Assembly (NCBI RefSeq): GCF_017368795.1 | Contig: NZ_JAFNLL010000013.1 | Span: 61,341-125,340, forward strand | DNA from: Arthrobacter cavernae | Lineage (GTDB): Bacteria; Actinomycetota; Actinomycetes; Actinomycetales; Micrococcaceae | Reading direction: 5' to 3' | Length of the DNA stretch: 64,000 nt | Shown: positions 15,479 to 24,700 of the stretch, one piece after another | Layout: the number at the start of each line of letters is the position of its first letter | Position numbering within the stretch: the first letter of the stretch is position 1 | Notes under the pieces: model-generated | Told to the model about the DNA's origin: nothing | Database searches by the model: none | The model's input: the letters and a program-made list of their open reading frames with translations, nothing else | Position numbers and translations under genes: made by a program

Positions 15479-16954
15479 TTAGAAGGCTTTGAGGATGTCT
15501 TCGACGCGTTGTTTGGCGTCGCCGAAGAGCATTTGAGAGTTGTCGCGGTAGAAGAGGGGGTTTTGGACGCCTGCATATCCGGCGGCCATGGAGCGTTTGA
15601 ACACAATGACGTTTTCGGCTTCCCAGACTTTGAGGACGGGCATGCCGGCGATGGGGCTTCCCGGGTCCTCCGCGGCGGCGGGGTTGACGGTGTCGTTGGC
15701 GCCGATGACCAGGACCACCGAGGTCTCGCCTAGGTCGTCGTTGATTTCATCCATTTCCAGGACGATGTCGTAGGGGACCTTGGCTTCCGCGAGGAGGACG
15801 TTCATGTGACCGGGCAGGCGGCCTGCGACCGGGTGGATCCCGAACCGCACGTTCACGCCGCGTTCCCGCAGCTGGTGGGCCAGCTCCGCAACCGGGTACT
15901 GGGCCTGGGCCACTGCCATGCCGTAGCCGGGGGTGATGACCACGCTGGAGGCGTTGGTCAGCATTTCAGCGGTGGCCTGGGCGGTGATTTCGCGGTGTTC
16001 CCCGTGGTCCGCGGCGTCCGATGCTGCGGGGGCGGCGATGCCGAACCCACCGGCGATCACGGAGATGAAGGACCGGTTCATGGCCTTGCACATGATGTAG
16101 GACAGGTAGGCGCCGGAAGAGCCCACCAGGGCGCCGGTGATGATGAGGAGGTCGTTGTTGAGCAGGAAGCCGGCTGCTGCCGCGGCCCAGCCGGAATAGC
16201 TGTTGAGCATGGAGACGACCACGGGCATGTCGCCGCCGCCGATGGACGCGACCAGGTGCCAGCCCAGCCCGAGGGCCAGGACGGTAACGACGATCAGCAG
16301 CCAGAGCTGGGAGTCGTTGACGTACCAGACGGTCAGGGCGATGAATGCGGCCAGCGCCCCGAGGTTGATGGCGTTCTTGCCCGGCAGCATCAGGGGTGAG
16401 GATTTCATCCGGGCCGAGAGCTTCAGGAACGCCACGATGGAACCGGTGAAGGTCACCGCGCCGATGAACACGCCGATGAACACCTCGGCATGGTGGATCG
16501 CCATCAGCTCCGGGGACAGGGCGGGGGCTTCGAGGTGGCCGTTCCAGCCCACCAGGACGGCGGCGAGGCCCACGAAGCTGTGCAGCAGCGCGATGAGCTC
16601 CGGCATGCCGGTCATTTCCACCACGCGTGCGCGCCAGAGACCGATGGCCCCGCCGAGCAGGACCGCGGCCACGAGCAGGCCCAGGCCGGTGAGGGCGTGG
16701 CCGGTGCCCCAGGCGTCCTGGATTGTCAGCCAGATGGTGGCGGCGAGGGCGATGATCATGCCGGTGATGCCGTAGATGACGCCGGCGCGGGCTTTCTCGT
16801 GTTTGCTCAGCCCGGCGAGGCTGAGGATAAAGAGCAGGGCCGCGACAACATAGGCCGCCCCCGCGATGGAGTCGGCGGTCAACGGACCGGAGACGGTGTC
16901 AGACACGGTAAGGCTCCTCGTAAGTGTTGCTGCTGTTTCGGTGGCGGCGTTCAT
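15479..16954 (-). CDS. pntB: pntB, proton-translocating NAD(P) transhydrogenase beta subunit
   Basis: 491 residues. The N-terminal two thirds contain about 8-9 hydrophobic helices (domain II), and the C-terminal part is the NADP(H)-binding domain III with [33 protein letters not shown] and the terminal [10 protein letters not shown] region. With PntA it couples hydride transfer from NADH to NADP+ to proton re-entry, supplying NADPH. The start overlaps the pntA stop by 4 bp (16951-16954). The pair is unexpected inside the tRNA-Leu island array, between L4 and the right arm at 19383. Confidence 0.95.
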   Translation of the reverse strand: MNAATETAATLTRSLTVSDTVSGPLTADSIAGAAYVVAALLFILSLAGLSKHEKARAGVIYGITGMIIALAATIWLTIQDAWGTGHALTGLGLLVAAVLLGGAIGLWRARVVEMTGMPELIALLHSFVGLAAVLVGWNGHLEAPALSPELMAIHHAEVFIGVFIGAVTFTGSIVAFLKLSARMKSSPLMLPGKNAINLGALAAFIALTVWYVNDSQLWLLIVVTVLALGLGWHLVASIGGGDMPVVVSMLNSYSGWAAAAAGFLLNNDLLIITGALVGSSGAYLSYIMCKAMNRSFISVIAGGFGIAAPAASDAADHGEHREITAQATAEMLTNASSVVITPGYGMAVAQAQYPVAELAHQLRERGVNVRFGIHPVAGRLPGHMNVLLAEAKVPYDIVLEMDEINDDLGETSVVLVIGANDTVNPAAAEDPGSPIAGMPVLKVWEAENVIVFKRSMAAGYAGVQNPLFYRDNSQMLFGDAKQRVEDILKAF

Positions 16955-18507
16955 GAACGTGCCTTCCCGGCCGAGAACATCGCGAGCATGCGACGGGTGA
17001 CGGCGAAGCCGCCGAAAATGTTGATGCTGGCCAGGAGGACCGCGACGGCGGCGAGGACCTGCATGATGATGTTGTCGGAGGTGACCTGCAGCAGGGCGCC
17101 GACGACGATGATTCCCGAGATCGCGTTGGTGACGGACATCAGCGGGGTGTGCAGGGCGTGGTGGACTTTCCCGATCACGTAGAAGCCGACCACGATGGAA
17201 AGCATCAGGACCGTGAAGTGCTGGGGCAGCGGCGCCGGGGCAACGGCGTTGATCCCGAACAGCACCGCGATCCCCGCGGCGAACAGACCCCCCTTACCGG
17301 CAGGGCTGAGGCCCTGCTTCTTTTTCGGCGCAGTATTGTTGGCGGCCGTCCCGGCTTCCGTCTTCACTTGGGGTGCGGCGGAGACCTGGACCGGGGGCGG
17401 CGGCCAGGTCCTCTCACCCTCACGCACCACCGTCACCGACCGCTGGACGACGTCGTCGAAATCGATCCGCAGGACCCCGTCCTTGTCCGGCGTGAGGAGC
17501 TTGAGCAGGTTCAGCATGTTCGTCCCGTACAGCTGGGACGCCTGCGCCGGCAGCCGGGCCGGGAGATCCGTGTAGCCCAGGATCACCACCCCGTTGTCCG
17601 TGACGATGCGTTCCCCGGCGACGGAGCCCTCCACGTTCCCGCCCTGCCCGGCTGCCATGTCCACAATCACACTGCCCGGCTTCATCCCGGCCACGTCCTC
17701 GGCGGTGAGCAGCTTCGGGGCCGGACGGCCCGGGATCAGGGCCGTGGTGATAATGATGTCCACATCAGCCGCCTGCTCCGTGTAGATCTCCGCGGCACGG
17801 GCGTTATACGCCTCGGACGTGGCCTTCGCGTACCCGTCGGAGGACTCCATCTCCTCGGCCACCTCAACCTTGAGGTAGGTCCCGCCGATCGACTTCACCT
17901 GGTCCGCGACCTCGGGCCGCGGATCCGTCGCACGCACAATCGCCCCGAGGCTGCTCGCAGCCCCAATCGCCGCCAGGCCGGCCACCCCGGCGCCGGCGAC
18001 CAGGACCTTCGCCGGCGAAACCTTGCCCGCCGCCGTCACCTGACCGGTGAAGAACCGGCCGAACTCATGCGCGGCCTCAATCACGGCCCGGTACCCGGCG
18101 ATGTTCGCCATCGAGCTCAGGACGTCCATAGACTGCGCCCGGGAAATCCGCGGCACCGCATCCAACGCCAGCGCCGTGATCGGCCGTGCCGCCAATGCCA
18201 CCACAAGCTCGGGCCGCAGTCCGGGGCTCAGCGAGCCGATCAGCGTGGCGCCCACTGCAAGGCGGCCGATCTCATCCTCAGTAGGCGGATTGATCCGCAA
18301 CACCACCTCACTGCCCCACGCCTCATCAGCCCCAACAATCAAGGCACCCGCCGCAGCGTAGTCTTCGTCCCTGAAGGAAGCGGACTCGCCCGCACCCTTT
18401 TCGACCACAACCTCGTAGCCCAGCCCCAACAACTGCTGTACGGTTACAGGCGTTGCTGCAACCCTCGTTTCGCGGCCCAACTCGGCCACGATGCCAATAC
18501 GCGTCAT
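16951..18507 (-). CDS. pntA: pntA, NAD(P) transhydrogenase alpha subunit (alpha1-alpha2 fusion)
   Basis: 518 residues. Domain I (about 1-380) binds NAD(H): N-terminal [20 protein letters not shown] and a Rossmann motif [18 protein letters not shown] near 170. The C-terminal about 110 residues hold the membrane helices of alpha2 ([35 protein letters not shown]). Actinobacterial and proteobacterial forms vary in splitting these; here they are fused. ATG 18507 has GAAAGAGAG ahead and the family-typical start; an in-frame ATG at 18579 is not supported. It is the first gene of the pntAB pair; a promoter should lie in the 18.5-18.7 kb gap but I could not define it. Confidence 0.95.
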   Translation of the reverse strand: MTRIGIVAELGRETRVAATPVTVQQLLGLGYEVVVEKGAGESASFRDEDYAAAGALIVGADEAWGSEVVLRINPPTEDEIGRLAVGATLIGSLSPGLRPELVVALAARPITALALDAVPRISRAQSMDVLSSMANIAGYRAVIEAAHEFGRFFTGQVTAAGKVSPAKVLVAGAGVAGLAAIGAASSLGAIVRATDPRPEVADQVKSIGGTYLKVEVAEEMESSDGYAKATSEAYNARAAEIYTEQAADVDIIITTALIPGRPAPKLLTAEDVAGMKPGSVIVDMAAGQGGNVEGSVAGERIVTDNGVVILGYTDLPARLPAQASQLYGTNMLNLLKLLTPDKDGVLRIDFDDVVQRSVTVVREGERTWPPPPVQVSAAPQVKTEAGTAANNTAPKKKQGLSPAGKGGLFAAGIAVLFGINAVAPAPLPQHFTVLMLSIVVGFYVIGKVHHALHTPLMSVTNAISGIIVVGALLQVTSDNIIMQVLAAVAVLLASINIFGGFAVTRRMLAMFSAGKARS

Positions 18508-19043
18508 TTGCTGCTCTCTTTCATCATGAATATGCCCGGGACGGAAATCCGCCGCGCGGGCGTACCGACGTGTGTTCAATCGCCAGGGAGCCTGCAGACG
18601 CTAACCGTCGAGCATGTCGGGTTGCGGAGCCGCGGTCCCGGACGCCCGTCTCGCGGCCCTGCGATGTCTGGCGCTGACTTAAGTGGAGCAATTTTCAGCA
18701 CCGTGACTCCGCAAACGGCGCGATGGGGACGGAACATCACTCGAACCACAGCCAGTCCAACGCTGCCGGTACTGCCTCGCTGCAGTCCCAGCTGGCTGTC
18801 CCGACGCGGCAAATCTTTCCTTGGTCACTACTTTTCAGCACTTCCAAGAGGCTTTCCAGAGAAAGTCATGGAAAGAAGTTCATTTCTTCGCGTATTCTCA
18901 AAAACTCAGCAATTCGACATGCAGAAAGGACTGTGGTTTATCTGTTGACGCACTATCCCTTATCGGTGCGATAGACCACATTAGAGGAAAGTGTCCTCAG
19001 GCCTTTGGCGACATTTTCAGTGCTTACGTCTCGGCGCCGGGGC
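18508..19043. other. Non-coding stretch upstream of pntA
   Basis: 536 bp with no credible gene on either strand. The right half is AT-richer than its surroundings (about 18800-18970), unlike the chromosome, and may be foreign. No palindrome or arm repeat is seen here. Confidence 0.4.
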
Positions 19044-19386
19044 TGAGGTGTCCCGGAAGGCAGCGACGGCCTCCTGGACGATAGCAACCTCCTCGAGTTC
19101 GGCGGGCTTTGCACCGTGGCAGCAGTGAATCCTCTCGTCCTGCCGGTGGTTCACGCAGCACTGTTTCGCTGGTCCCCTCGCCCCGGGTCAAGGGGAACGT
19201 CATCCGGCGGCTGCCCTCCCCGATGAGGTGCTGGACCGGCAAGGTGCCGTCAGTGGGGAGATCGTCGGCAGGGCTTCTGTGACGGGCACGTCGATGTCCT
19301 AGCCCTGTCGATGTCAACGCCTGTGAGCGGAAATACACGATATGGCTGGCGTTTCCGAAATCCTCAAGAAACTTCCCGATAGTCAT
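19044..19386 (-). pseudogene. Frameshifted remnant of an unknown protein
   Basis: One frame reads LPVQHLIGEGSRRMTFPL, then ETVLREPPAGREDSLLPRC; near the 3' end another frame gives KPAELEEVAIVQEAVAAFRD. The two look like consecutive parts of one protein broken by an indel. Family not recognised. It lies just inside the right arm that begins at 19383. Confidence 0.4.
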
Positions 19387-19493
19387 GTCCTCCTACAACG
19401 CCGGGACATGGACAGGTGATGGCCAAACAAGGCCCACCAAAGAAAGGTCAGAAGGAGGCCCAATTACCGCAGATCCCGACAGCGAAGCCTCAC

Positions 19494-20496
19494 TGGATGA
19501 TTGAGTCCGAATAGCGCTCGACCGTGTGGGAGCTGCCAATCGTAGGCGGAGGGTGTTAAGCCCGGTGTGTGAAAACTGACGTTGACACCCTCCTGACCAC
19601 ACTTTACGTCTATCTCGATGATCATGTCCTGCCCGGCTTGGGCTGGGCCCGCGCCCGGATCCCGGGACAGAAACCGGCCCTGAGCGATGCCGAGCTGCTC
19701 TGCCTGGCAGCAGCGCAGCATCTGCTCGGTATCTCCTCGGAACGCAAGTGGATCCGGTACGCCGCCAAGCACCTGGCCGCCATGTTCCCGAACCTGCCCG
19801 GACAATCCGGCTACGGCAAACGGCTCCGCAACCAGTCCGGGCTGATGTCTGCCGTGATCACCGCCCCGGCCCGGGACACCCCCTCCTGGGCCGAGAACCT
19901 GCGCCTGCTGGACTCCACCCCGCTGCCCTGCGGCCAATCACGGAAAACCGTCCAACGGTCCGATCTGTCCGGCCAGGCCGGCTACGGTTACCGCGCCTCC
20001 CACTCACGCTTCTTCTGGGGCTTCCGCCTGTACCTGCTCAGCCCGAAGGAATGCCCGTGATCTGGGGCCTGGCGAACCCGAAACTCGGAGAACGCGGGGT
20101 CACCGAGGCCCTGCTCCGCCACGACCACCACCTCATCGGCACCGGGCAGGTCATCCTCGCCGACAAGGGCTTCGCCTGCGGCGAGTTCGAACGGTTCATC
20201 ACCGAGGACCCGGGCGCCACCCTGATCCGCCCGGACCGCAAGGACGAGACGCCGCGCTTCGGCAAGTTCGGCGGCATCAGGCAATGGATCGAGTCCGTCA
20301 TCGACACCCCCAAAGGCCAACTCACCCTCGAACAACACGCCGGACGGACCCTTCCCGGCGTCTACGCCCGAGTCGCGGCCCGGCTCCTCGCCCTCGCCCT
20401 CGCCGCAGGCATCTGGCACAACTGGAGCATCGAGGCACCCGACAAACGCTCACTCATCGCCTACGACCACTGAACCATTCGGACTCAATGATCCAG
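19494..20496 (+). mobile_element. IS982-family insertion sequence (about 1.0 kb)
   Basis: Terminal inverted repeats CTGGATGATTGAGTCCGAAT at the left and, as reverse complement at the right end (about 20477-20496), CTGGATCATTGAGTCCGAAT; one mismatch over 20 bases. The trinucleotide TCA flanks both ends and could be a short target duplication. The element lies inside a conserved right-arm repeat, so it arrived after that arm was in place. Its transposase frame is broken. Confidence 0.75.
19569..20473 (+). pseudogene. IS982-family DDE transposase, frameshifted
   Basis: The first frame runs from ATG 19569 (MKTDVDTLLTTLYVYLDDHV, then SDAELLCLAAAQHLLG and the DDE core around LLDSTPLP) to a stop at 20060. 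The second frame takes over near 20050 with EGMPVIWGLANPKLGERGV, LADKGFACGEF, a late RQWIESVIDTPKGQLTLEQH carrying the Glu, and the family-typical SLIAYDH end. One base (or four) is missing at about 20048 in CAGCCCGAAGG, which is not a slippery sequence, so it looks like decay rather than programmed frameshifting. Confidence 0.8.
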
Positions 20497-20634
20497 TCAG
20501 GGCCCTGAACCCGCCAGCACATGACTTCAAAGGCCACCGCGACGCCCAGTACCGCCCGCGGCAAGCGTTAGAGGGGCCGCGGAGGGTCAATGTGAACAGG
20601 TTAAGAGCAAAAGACCCCTCTGACGAGGGGTCAT

Positions 20635-20770
20635 GCTGTGCCCGAGGTGGGACTCGAACCGGACTCCAGCCCTTGCAAACACTGGGAAGTCCCGGAAACA
20701 TGCGGAATCCGGCCCGGTCCGGCAGCAGTACGACCCAGTCCGAGACCCAAAGTGTGGACAGTGTCCACAC
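20635..20770. repeat. Island left arm L5, well-preserved core and palindrome
   Basis: Exact tRNA-Leu 3' core (20635-20660), then the shared arm (ACACTGGGAAGTCCCGG, ATGCGGAATCC) with direct repeats GGCCCGGTCCGG and GACCCAGTCCGAG. It ends in the perfect palindrome GTGTGGACAGTGTCCACAC (20752-20770). It opens the cassette with the Abi protein and the Lamassu-like operon. Confidence 0.85.
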
Positions 20771-20806
20771 CCCCAATTCCACCCTCCAATGTCCTTGGTC
20801 GAACTG

Positions 20807-20831
20807 CCGCACCCGCATCAAGTGGGTGCGG
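20807..20831. terminator. 8-bp hairpin followed by T-rich tail
   Basis: CCGCACCC (20807-20814) pairs with GGGTGCGG (20824-20831), followed by CGCTTTATT. It looks like a factor-independent terminator on +, but no + gene precedes it; it may shield cassette cargo from outside transcription. Confidence 0.45.
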
Positions 20832-21223
20832 CGCTTTATTGTCATGACCAGAAGATCCTTCCTGCCGGAGGAGCCCACGCATGACCGCAAGCAGGTCATG
20901 TCCGAGCTCGTTGCAGGATTCCCGCGCAGGCCGCACGGCAGACTTGGTCTGTGGTGTCTTCACAGTGGCTCCACCTCCCTTCAGCCGTTCATGGTCTGAT
21001 CCGCTGACGGCCGCATGACCGGCGGCAGTACGCGCCCTGGCGGCGGAGGCCCAAGGCCGGAACAAGGCGGCGGACGGGCGGTTCGGCTGGCTCTGGGACA
21101 TCCGGGGGCCTGAAATTCTTCCAGCCGCAGTTAACGGCTGAGGGCCCCGTAGCGCCTGGCCACGGGACCCTCAGTAATCCATAACAGGGAACCTGCCCCT
21201 GTCTTCCTCTACAGTTTAGTCCC
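20832..21223. other. Non-coding stretch before the Abi gene
   Basis: About 390 bp. The only structure seen is an imperfect hairpin: CTGAGGGCCCCGT (21138-21150) pairs with ACGGGACCCTCAG (21162-21174), 12 of 13 bp. Translations on both strands show no family resemblance. Confidence 0.4.
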
Positions 21224-21949
21224 ATGGCGTCAACGCACCAAACACCGATCGAACGGGTCCTCCAACACAGGATCAGCCCGGAACGTCTTGCACCCTACAT
21301 CCGCGAGACACCCACCCTGCAGGAGGCCATCCGCCTCTACCGGTGGAACATCGACCTCTCCGGCGCCGTCTACGAAGCCCTGCATGTTTTCGAAGTCGTC
21401 CTCCGCAATGCCATGGACGAGCAACTCTGCAGCTGGAACGCCTCCCAATTGGACCCTGATACCGGCCGACGTCACTCGTACGACTGGCTCATCGACCCAA
21501 GCGCCCTACTGCTCCGCATCGCCGGCCGCGACATCCCCGAGGCCAGACGTCGCGCACTCAAATCCACTACACGCCGGCCACAGGGCCAACGGGAGCCCCT
21601 CCATGAAGACATCCTGGCCGCGATGTCCCTCGGAACCTGGCGCTTCATCCTGCCCGGCCGCCACGACGCCGGCAAACAGCGCCTCTGGGACGAAGCTCTC
21701 CACCTAGCATTTCCCCATCTGCGCAGAACCCCGAGAGAACTCGAACGCGCCGTCGAAGGCGTCTACAACCTCCGGAACCGGATAGCCCACCTTGAACCGA
21801 TCATCAACAGCAACGTCCCAGCCCAACTCGTCAACATGCGAACGGTCATCGGCGCCATCGACCAACAGCTACTCTCCTGGTTCACCAGCACAGAACGCAT
21901 CAGCGCCTCAATCACGGCCCGGCCCTCCCCCGCATCCAGCACAAGATAG
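21224..21949 (+). CDS. Abi-like HEPN-domain protein (AbiD/F type), putative abortive-infection RNase
   Basis: 241 residues, resembling the Abi_2/AbiF group: an N-terminal helical stretch (YEALHVFEVVLRNAMDEQL, residues 50-68), a central LAAMSLGTWRFIL (131-143) and a C-terminal HEPN active site R184-N-R-I-A-H189, the R-x4-H ribonuclease motif in a YNLRNRIAHLEPI context. Such proteins stop phage growth by cleaving RNA. It is a solitary gene with no visible partner, on the strand opposite the Lamassu-like operon in the same cassette. ATG 21224 follows a short A/T stretch; no strong ribosome site is visible, so it could be leaderless. Motif secure, antiviral role inferred. Confidence 0.75.
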   Translation: MASTHQTPIERVLQHRISPERLAPYIRETPTLQEAIRLYRWNIDLSGAVYEALHVFEVVLRNAMDEQLCSWNASQLDPDTGRRHSYDWLIDPSALLLRIAGRDIPEARRRALKSTTRRPQGQREPLHEDILAAMSLGTWRFILPGRHDAGKQRLWDEALHLAFPHLRRTPRELERAVEGVYNLRNRIAHLEPIINSNVPAQLVNMRTVIGAIDQQLLSWFTSTERISASITARPSPASSTR

Positions 21950-22202
21950 GCAAACTAAACTGAGCGATCATCGCCGATGGATGCGTACGCGTTTGTCGGC
22001 TTGTTGATTCCCTCGGTCAAGGGGTAGCGTCCCAGGCCGGCGGGCTAGTGCTGATGGAAGCCGTCCGGGCCAGGATCCAATGCTGCCAGAAACATCTCGT
22101 GCTCCATCCAGTCGTCTTCCAATGGAATGAGCTGATTGGGTCCACGACTTCATGGGGTGGAGGAAGGAACGACATGGCGAAGGACAGGCTTGCTACTACG
22201 GC

Positions 22203-24131
22203 CTACGCTTCTTCGACTCCGATTCTCCTAACGGCGTCCCTGCCAGGGTGGCGAACTGTTGGAACAGTCGGGTGATCGTAGTCGAAATCGAACTGTTCGT
22301 AATCCTGCCGGTAGTCGGCAGGAAGCTCGTTGTCGCCAATAATCACTTGCACCCGGCCCTGGGCTGCATCGGCCATCGTGACCAGCTTCCGATAGAGGGC
22401 GGCAGAGAGATCATCACTGTTATTTAGAGAGGTGCGTGGGCTATCCATCAGCAAGAACGCAGGAAAATGAGTGTCTCGCCGTCGTAGCGCGACGTTCATG
22501 AGCGATATCCAGTAGGCAACTTGGGTGGCCGTTCGTAGCCCGCCCACAGGACTAAACTTCTGAAATGACTTTCCATTTAGGATGGGGAGATAGGTCTTGC
22601 GATCAATCTTCGCCGTTTTGACACCAGGAAGGCCAATGGCGGATACCAATTCGGAAAACTCTTCATCAAGTTCATCAAAAACGTCAATACGTCTAACGTT
22701 CAGCGCAGCTTCCGCAACATTCAGGTCTCCTTTTTTGGAGTCCAGTTGACGTTGAAAGCCAACCGCTTTCTGCTCAAGATCGTCTGCCCGGTCCCATTGG
22801 ATAAGCGTCTTCTCGAGTTCGCGCTGCTGGGCTTCTGCTTCGGCTTTACTTGCAGTTGCATCCGCGAAGGCCTGCAGTTGGGGGGTTATCCGTTCCTGTG
22901 TGCGCTCTTGGATGCGACCACTCAAATCGACGATCAGTGCTTTCCGGTCCTCTATCACACGGGACAGGGCGTCGTAGGATGAGGAGACACTTACAAGCTG
23001 TGCATCCATTTCCTTCGCTTGATCGCGAAGTTGGTCTTGCTCGTAAGTTGAAGAATTTCCTTCGCTATCAATTTCCAACACGGGATCCGGCTGAAGACAC
23101 AAGCGACAGGAATGTGCCGGCACGTTGCGATTTTTTACACTCTGCATGCATCGTGGGCAAACGGCAAATTCAATGTTTGCCAAGAGCTGCCCTGAAAACC
23201 TCATGCGATCGAGGCGCTGAATATCCTGATCGATCAAATAACGTTCACGTTTGAAATCAGAATGCTGCTGCTGGAGGAACGTTTGTGAATTCTGCGATTC
23301 CGCAAGGGTTCTCTCAGCTTCGCCCAGAAGCTCACGAAGTGTTTGGGTTTCTCTATCGATCGCAGGAATTGTGAGTTCTCGAATTGAATCAAGTTGTTCC
23401 TCTGCGTCGGCTCGTTGCTTCAGTGCTTCAAATTGTGCTTTTTCAGCATCAAGTCGGCTTTGCGTATTGCTATCTGATAGAAACTGCTGCACTACGGTAA
23501 AATCGCGTTCGGCTACTTCCCAATTTCCCCGGATCGATGCAATCTGAGATCTCAATTCGAGTATTTCTGGGCTCGTCAAATCAAATAGAACCTCAAATAC
23601 CGCTCGGCGCTTGGGCTGATAGTAGGTATCACCACTTCCCGCAATCTGCTTATTAATCTCACCCTGAGAGATATACATGTACTTGAACACATCATTAAAA
23701 GTGATCCGGGCACCCTGGTTCGTACTTCCGCCGCTCGCAGCTGCACGCATGTCGTCAGGAAGATCCAACGACTCAAGTAGCAGAGAGTTAAGCGTTGGCT
23801 CATCCCGCTCAATAAAGTGATCGGGGAGCCTTTGCTGATCCTTTATGTCAAAGACACGAACCCGATTCCATTCCCTCGGCAATGTGGACCGAGTAAGTTG
23901 AATCTGTTGAGCACCCACTGTGACGTCGAGGGTTACAGAAGTAATGCTGGTCTCGACTACGTCGGCCAGGAGCGCCTCCCCACCAAGCCCATGTTTTATG
24001 AGCTCAAACAAGGTGCTCTTCCCTACGCCAACGCTTCCAGCGAGTACGGTTAGCGCGGAACCAAACTCATACTCCACCAGACCGCCGGTTGTCTGCATTG
24101 AGACTCTATTGATGCGAAACTTGATGCTCAT
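22203..24131 (-). CDS. SMC/Rad50-like ABC ATPase with zinc-hook (LmuB-like; Lamassu/ABC-3C)
   Basis: 642 residues. Walker A AGSVGVGKST (31-40) and a Q-loop-like region YMYISQGEINKQ (151-162) are followed by coiled-coil (about 190-300). Two CxxC pairs then lie at the coil tip (C325/C328 and C342/C345), a Rad50-style zinc hook; the coil returns (about 360-480), then a signature-like VGGLRTATQ and a Walker B FLLMDSPRTSLNN. Ser stands where the catalytic Glu of a canonical ABC Walker B would be. In Lamassu/ABC-3C systems the SMC-like subunit senses foreign DNA and releases the effector. It overlaps the middle-component gene by 4 bp and is last in the operon. Base composition is lower in GC than the flanks, a sign of transfer. 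Confidence 0.8.
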   Translation of the reverse strand: MSIKFRINRVSMQTTGGLVEYEFGSALTVLAGSVGVGKSTLFELIKHGLGGEALLADVVETSITSVTLDVTVGAQQIQLTRSTLPREWNRVRVFDIKDQQRLPDHFIERDEPTLNSLLLESLDLPDDMRAAASGGSTNQGARITFNDVFKYMYISQGEINKQIAGSGDTYYQPKRRAVFEVLFDLTSPEILELRSQIASIRGNWEVAERDFTVVQQFLSDSNTQSRLDAEKAQFEALKQRADAEEQLDSIRELTIPAIDRETQTLRELLGEAERTLAESQNSQTFLQQQHSDFKRERYLIDQDIQRLDRMRFSGQLLANIEFAVCPRCMQSVKNRNVPAHSCRLCLQPDPVLEIDSEGNSSTYEQDQLRDQAKEMDAQLVSVSSSYDALSRVIEDRKALIVDLSGRIQERTQERITPQLQAFADATASKAEAEAQQRELEKTLIQWDRADDLEQKAVGFQRQLDSKKGDLNVAEAALNVRRIDVFDELDEEFSELVSAIGLPGVKTAKIDRKTYLPILNGKSFQKFSPVGGLRTATQVAYWISLMNVALRRRDTHFPAFLLMDSPRTSLNNSDDLSAALYRKLVTMADAAQGRVQVIIGDNELPADYRQDYEQFDFDYDHPTVPTVRHPGRDAVRRIGVEEA

Positions 24132-24700
24132 TTGATCAGCTCTCGATGTGGTCGGTCCATCAGTGCAGGGAGGCGGCTGTAGATCAGATTCTTGAGGGTA
24201 TTGCCGTTGAGACCGGCCGAAGCTTCCGCGATGGCGAGGCAGCGGTCAAATGTGAATTTCCACTCGATTGAGACACTGGCCTTTTCGGCAAACTTCTTCC
24301 CTGCGGGTGTTGGGCTAAGCGCCACGCTTCCTTGGCGTCCTTTGACGTATCGGACGAATCCGCGCCCGACCAAAGCACCAATGATTGGGTAGTACCGATC
24401 GTCCCAGGGCCCATACCTGTATCGAATCATTGGAGCTTCGACGTCCGTCGACGCTAATGCTTGGTGTTCAACCAAATGTAATCGACTGTCCGCTGGATCG
24501 AGTTTTTCGAGGACTATGGGACTCAGCGCTGGATATCTGACAAGAAAGTCTAGTTTGGCCAGTTTTGTCAAGCCATCTAGTTTCCTGCTATTCCCGTTCG
24601 TCCCCGAGACGGCAACCACAAGAAGGTGCACCCGGATTTGGTGGTAGGCCAAGTCCTCCCGAAGCGCTTCAAGATGGTCGGCCAGAAGTCGTTGCTCCAT
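24128..24700 (-). CDS. Middle component of a Lamassu/ABC-3C-like system (LmuC-like)
   Basis: 190 residues. The LVVAVSGTNGNSRKLDGLTK then LAKLDFLVRYP segment (29-57) and a YRYGPWDDRYYPIIGALVGR stretch resemble the small middle components of three-part ABC systems, which have a winged-helix fold bridging effector and ATPase. The start at 24700 lies inside the effector gene (32-bp overlap), and the stop overlaps the ATPase start (ATGA), so all three are translationally coupled. Family call is from pattern and position; I would not name the exact subtype. Confidence 0.65.
   Translation of the reverse strand: MEQRLLADHLEALREDLAYHQIRVHLLVVAVSGTNGNSRKLDGLTKLAKLDFLVRYPALSPIVLEKLDPADSRLHLVEHQALASTDVEAPMIRYRYGPWDDRYYPIIGALVGRGFVRYVKGRQGSVALSPTPAGKKFAEKASVSIEWKFTFDRCLAIAEASAGLNGNTLKNLIYSRLPALMDRPHRELIK

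Larger units (their letters stand above)
19383..20660. repeat. Island right arm R3, split by an IS982-like element
   Basis: TCATGTC (19383-19389), GGGACATGGACAGG and AGAAGGAGGCCCAATTACC match the other right arms up to about 19491. After the insertion the arm resumes at 20498 (CCCTGAACCCGCC, then CCACCGCGACGCC) and ends with the terminator ACCCCTCTGACGAGGGGT (20614-20631) and an exact tRNA-Leu core (20635-20660). No palindrome is seen at the usual distance ahead of TCATGTC. Confidence 0.75.

Noticed and set aside
17149..18948. 599-codon open frame on + across pntA
   Set aside because: Antisense to the intact pntA; Arg/His/Gly-rich translation typical of a shadow frame.
20040..20062. Programmed frameshift in the IS982 transposase
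   Set aside because: The break lies at CAGCCCGAAGG with no A- or T-rich slippery run or following stem, and IS982 transposases are normally a single frame; decay is simpler.
20989..21225. Small minus-strand gene upstream of the Abi gene
   Set aside because: Low-information Arg/Pro-rich translation and no ribosome site; it overlaps a hairpin that is more likely regulatory.
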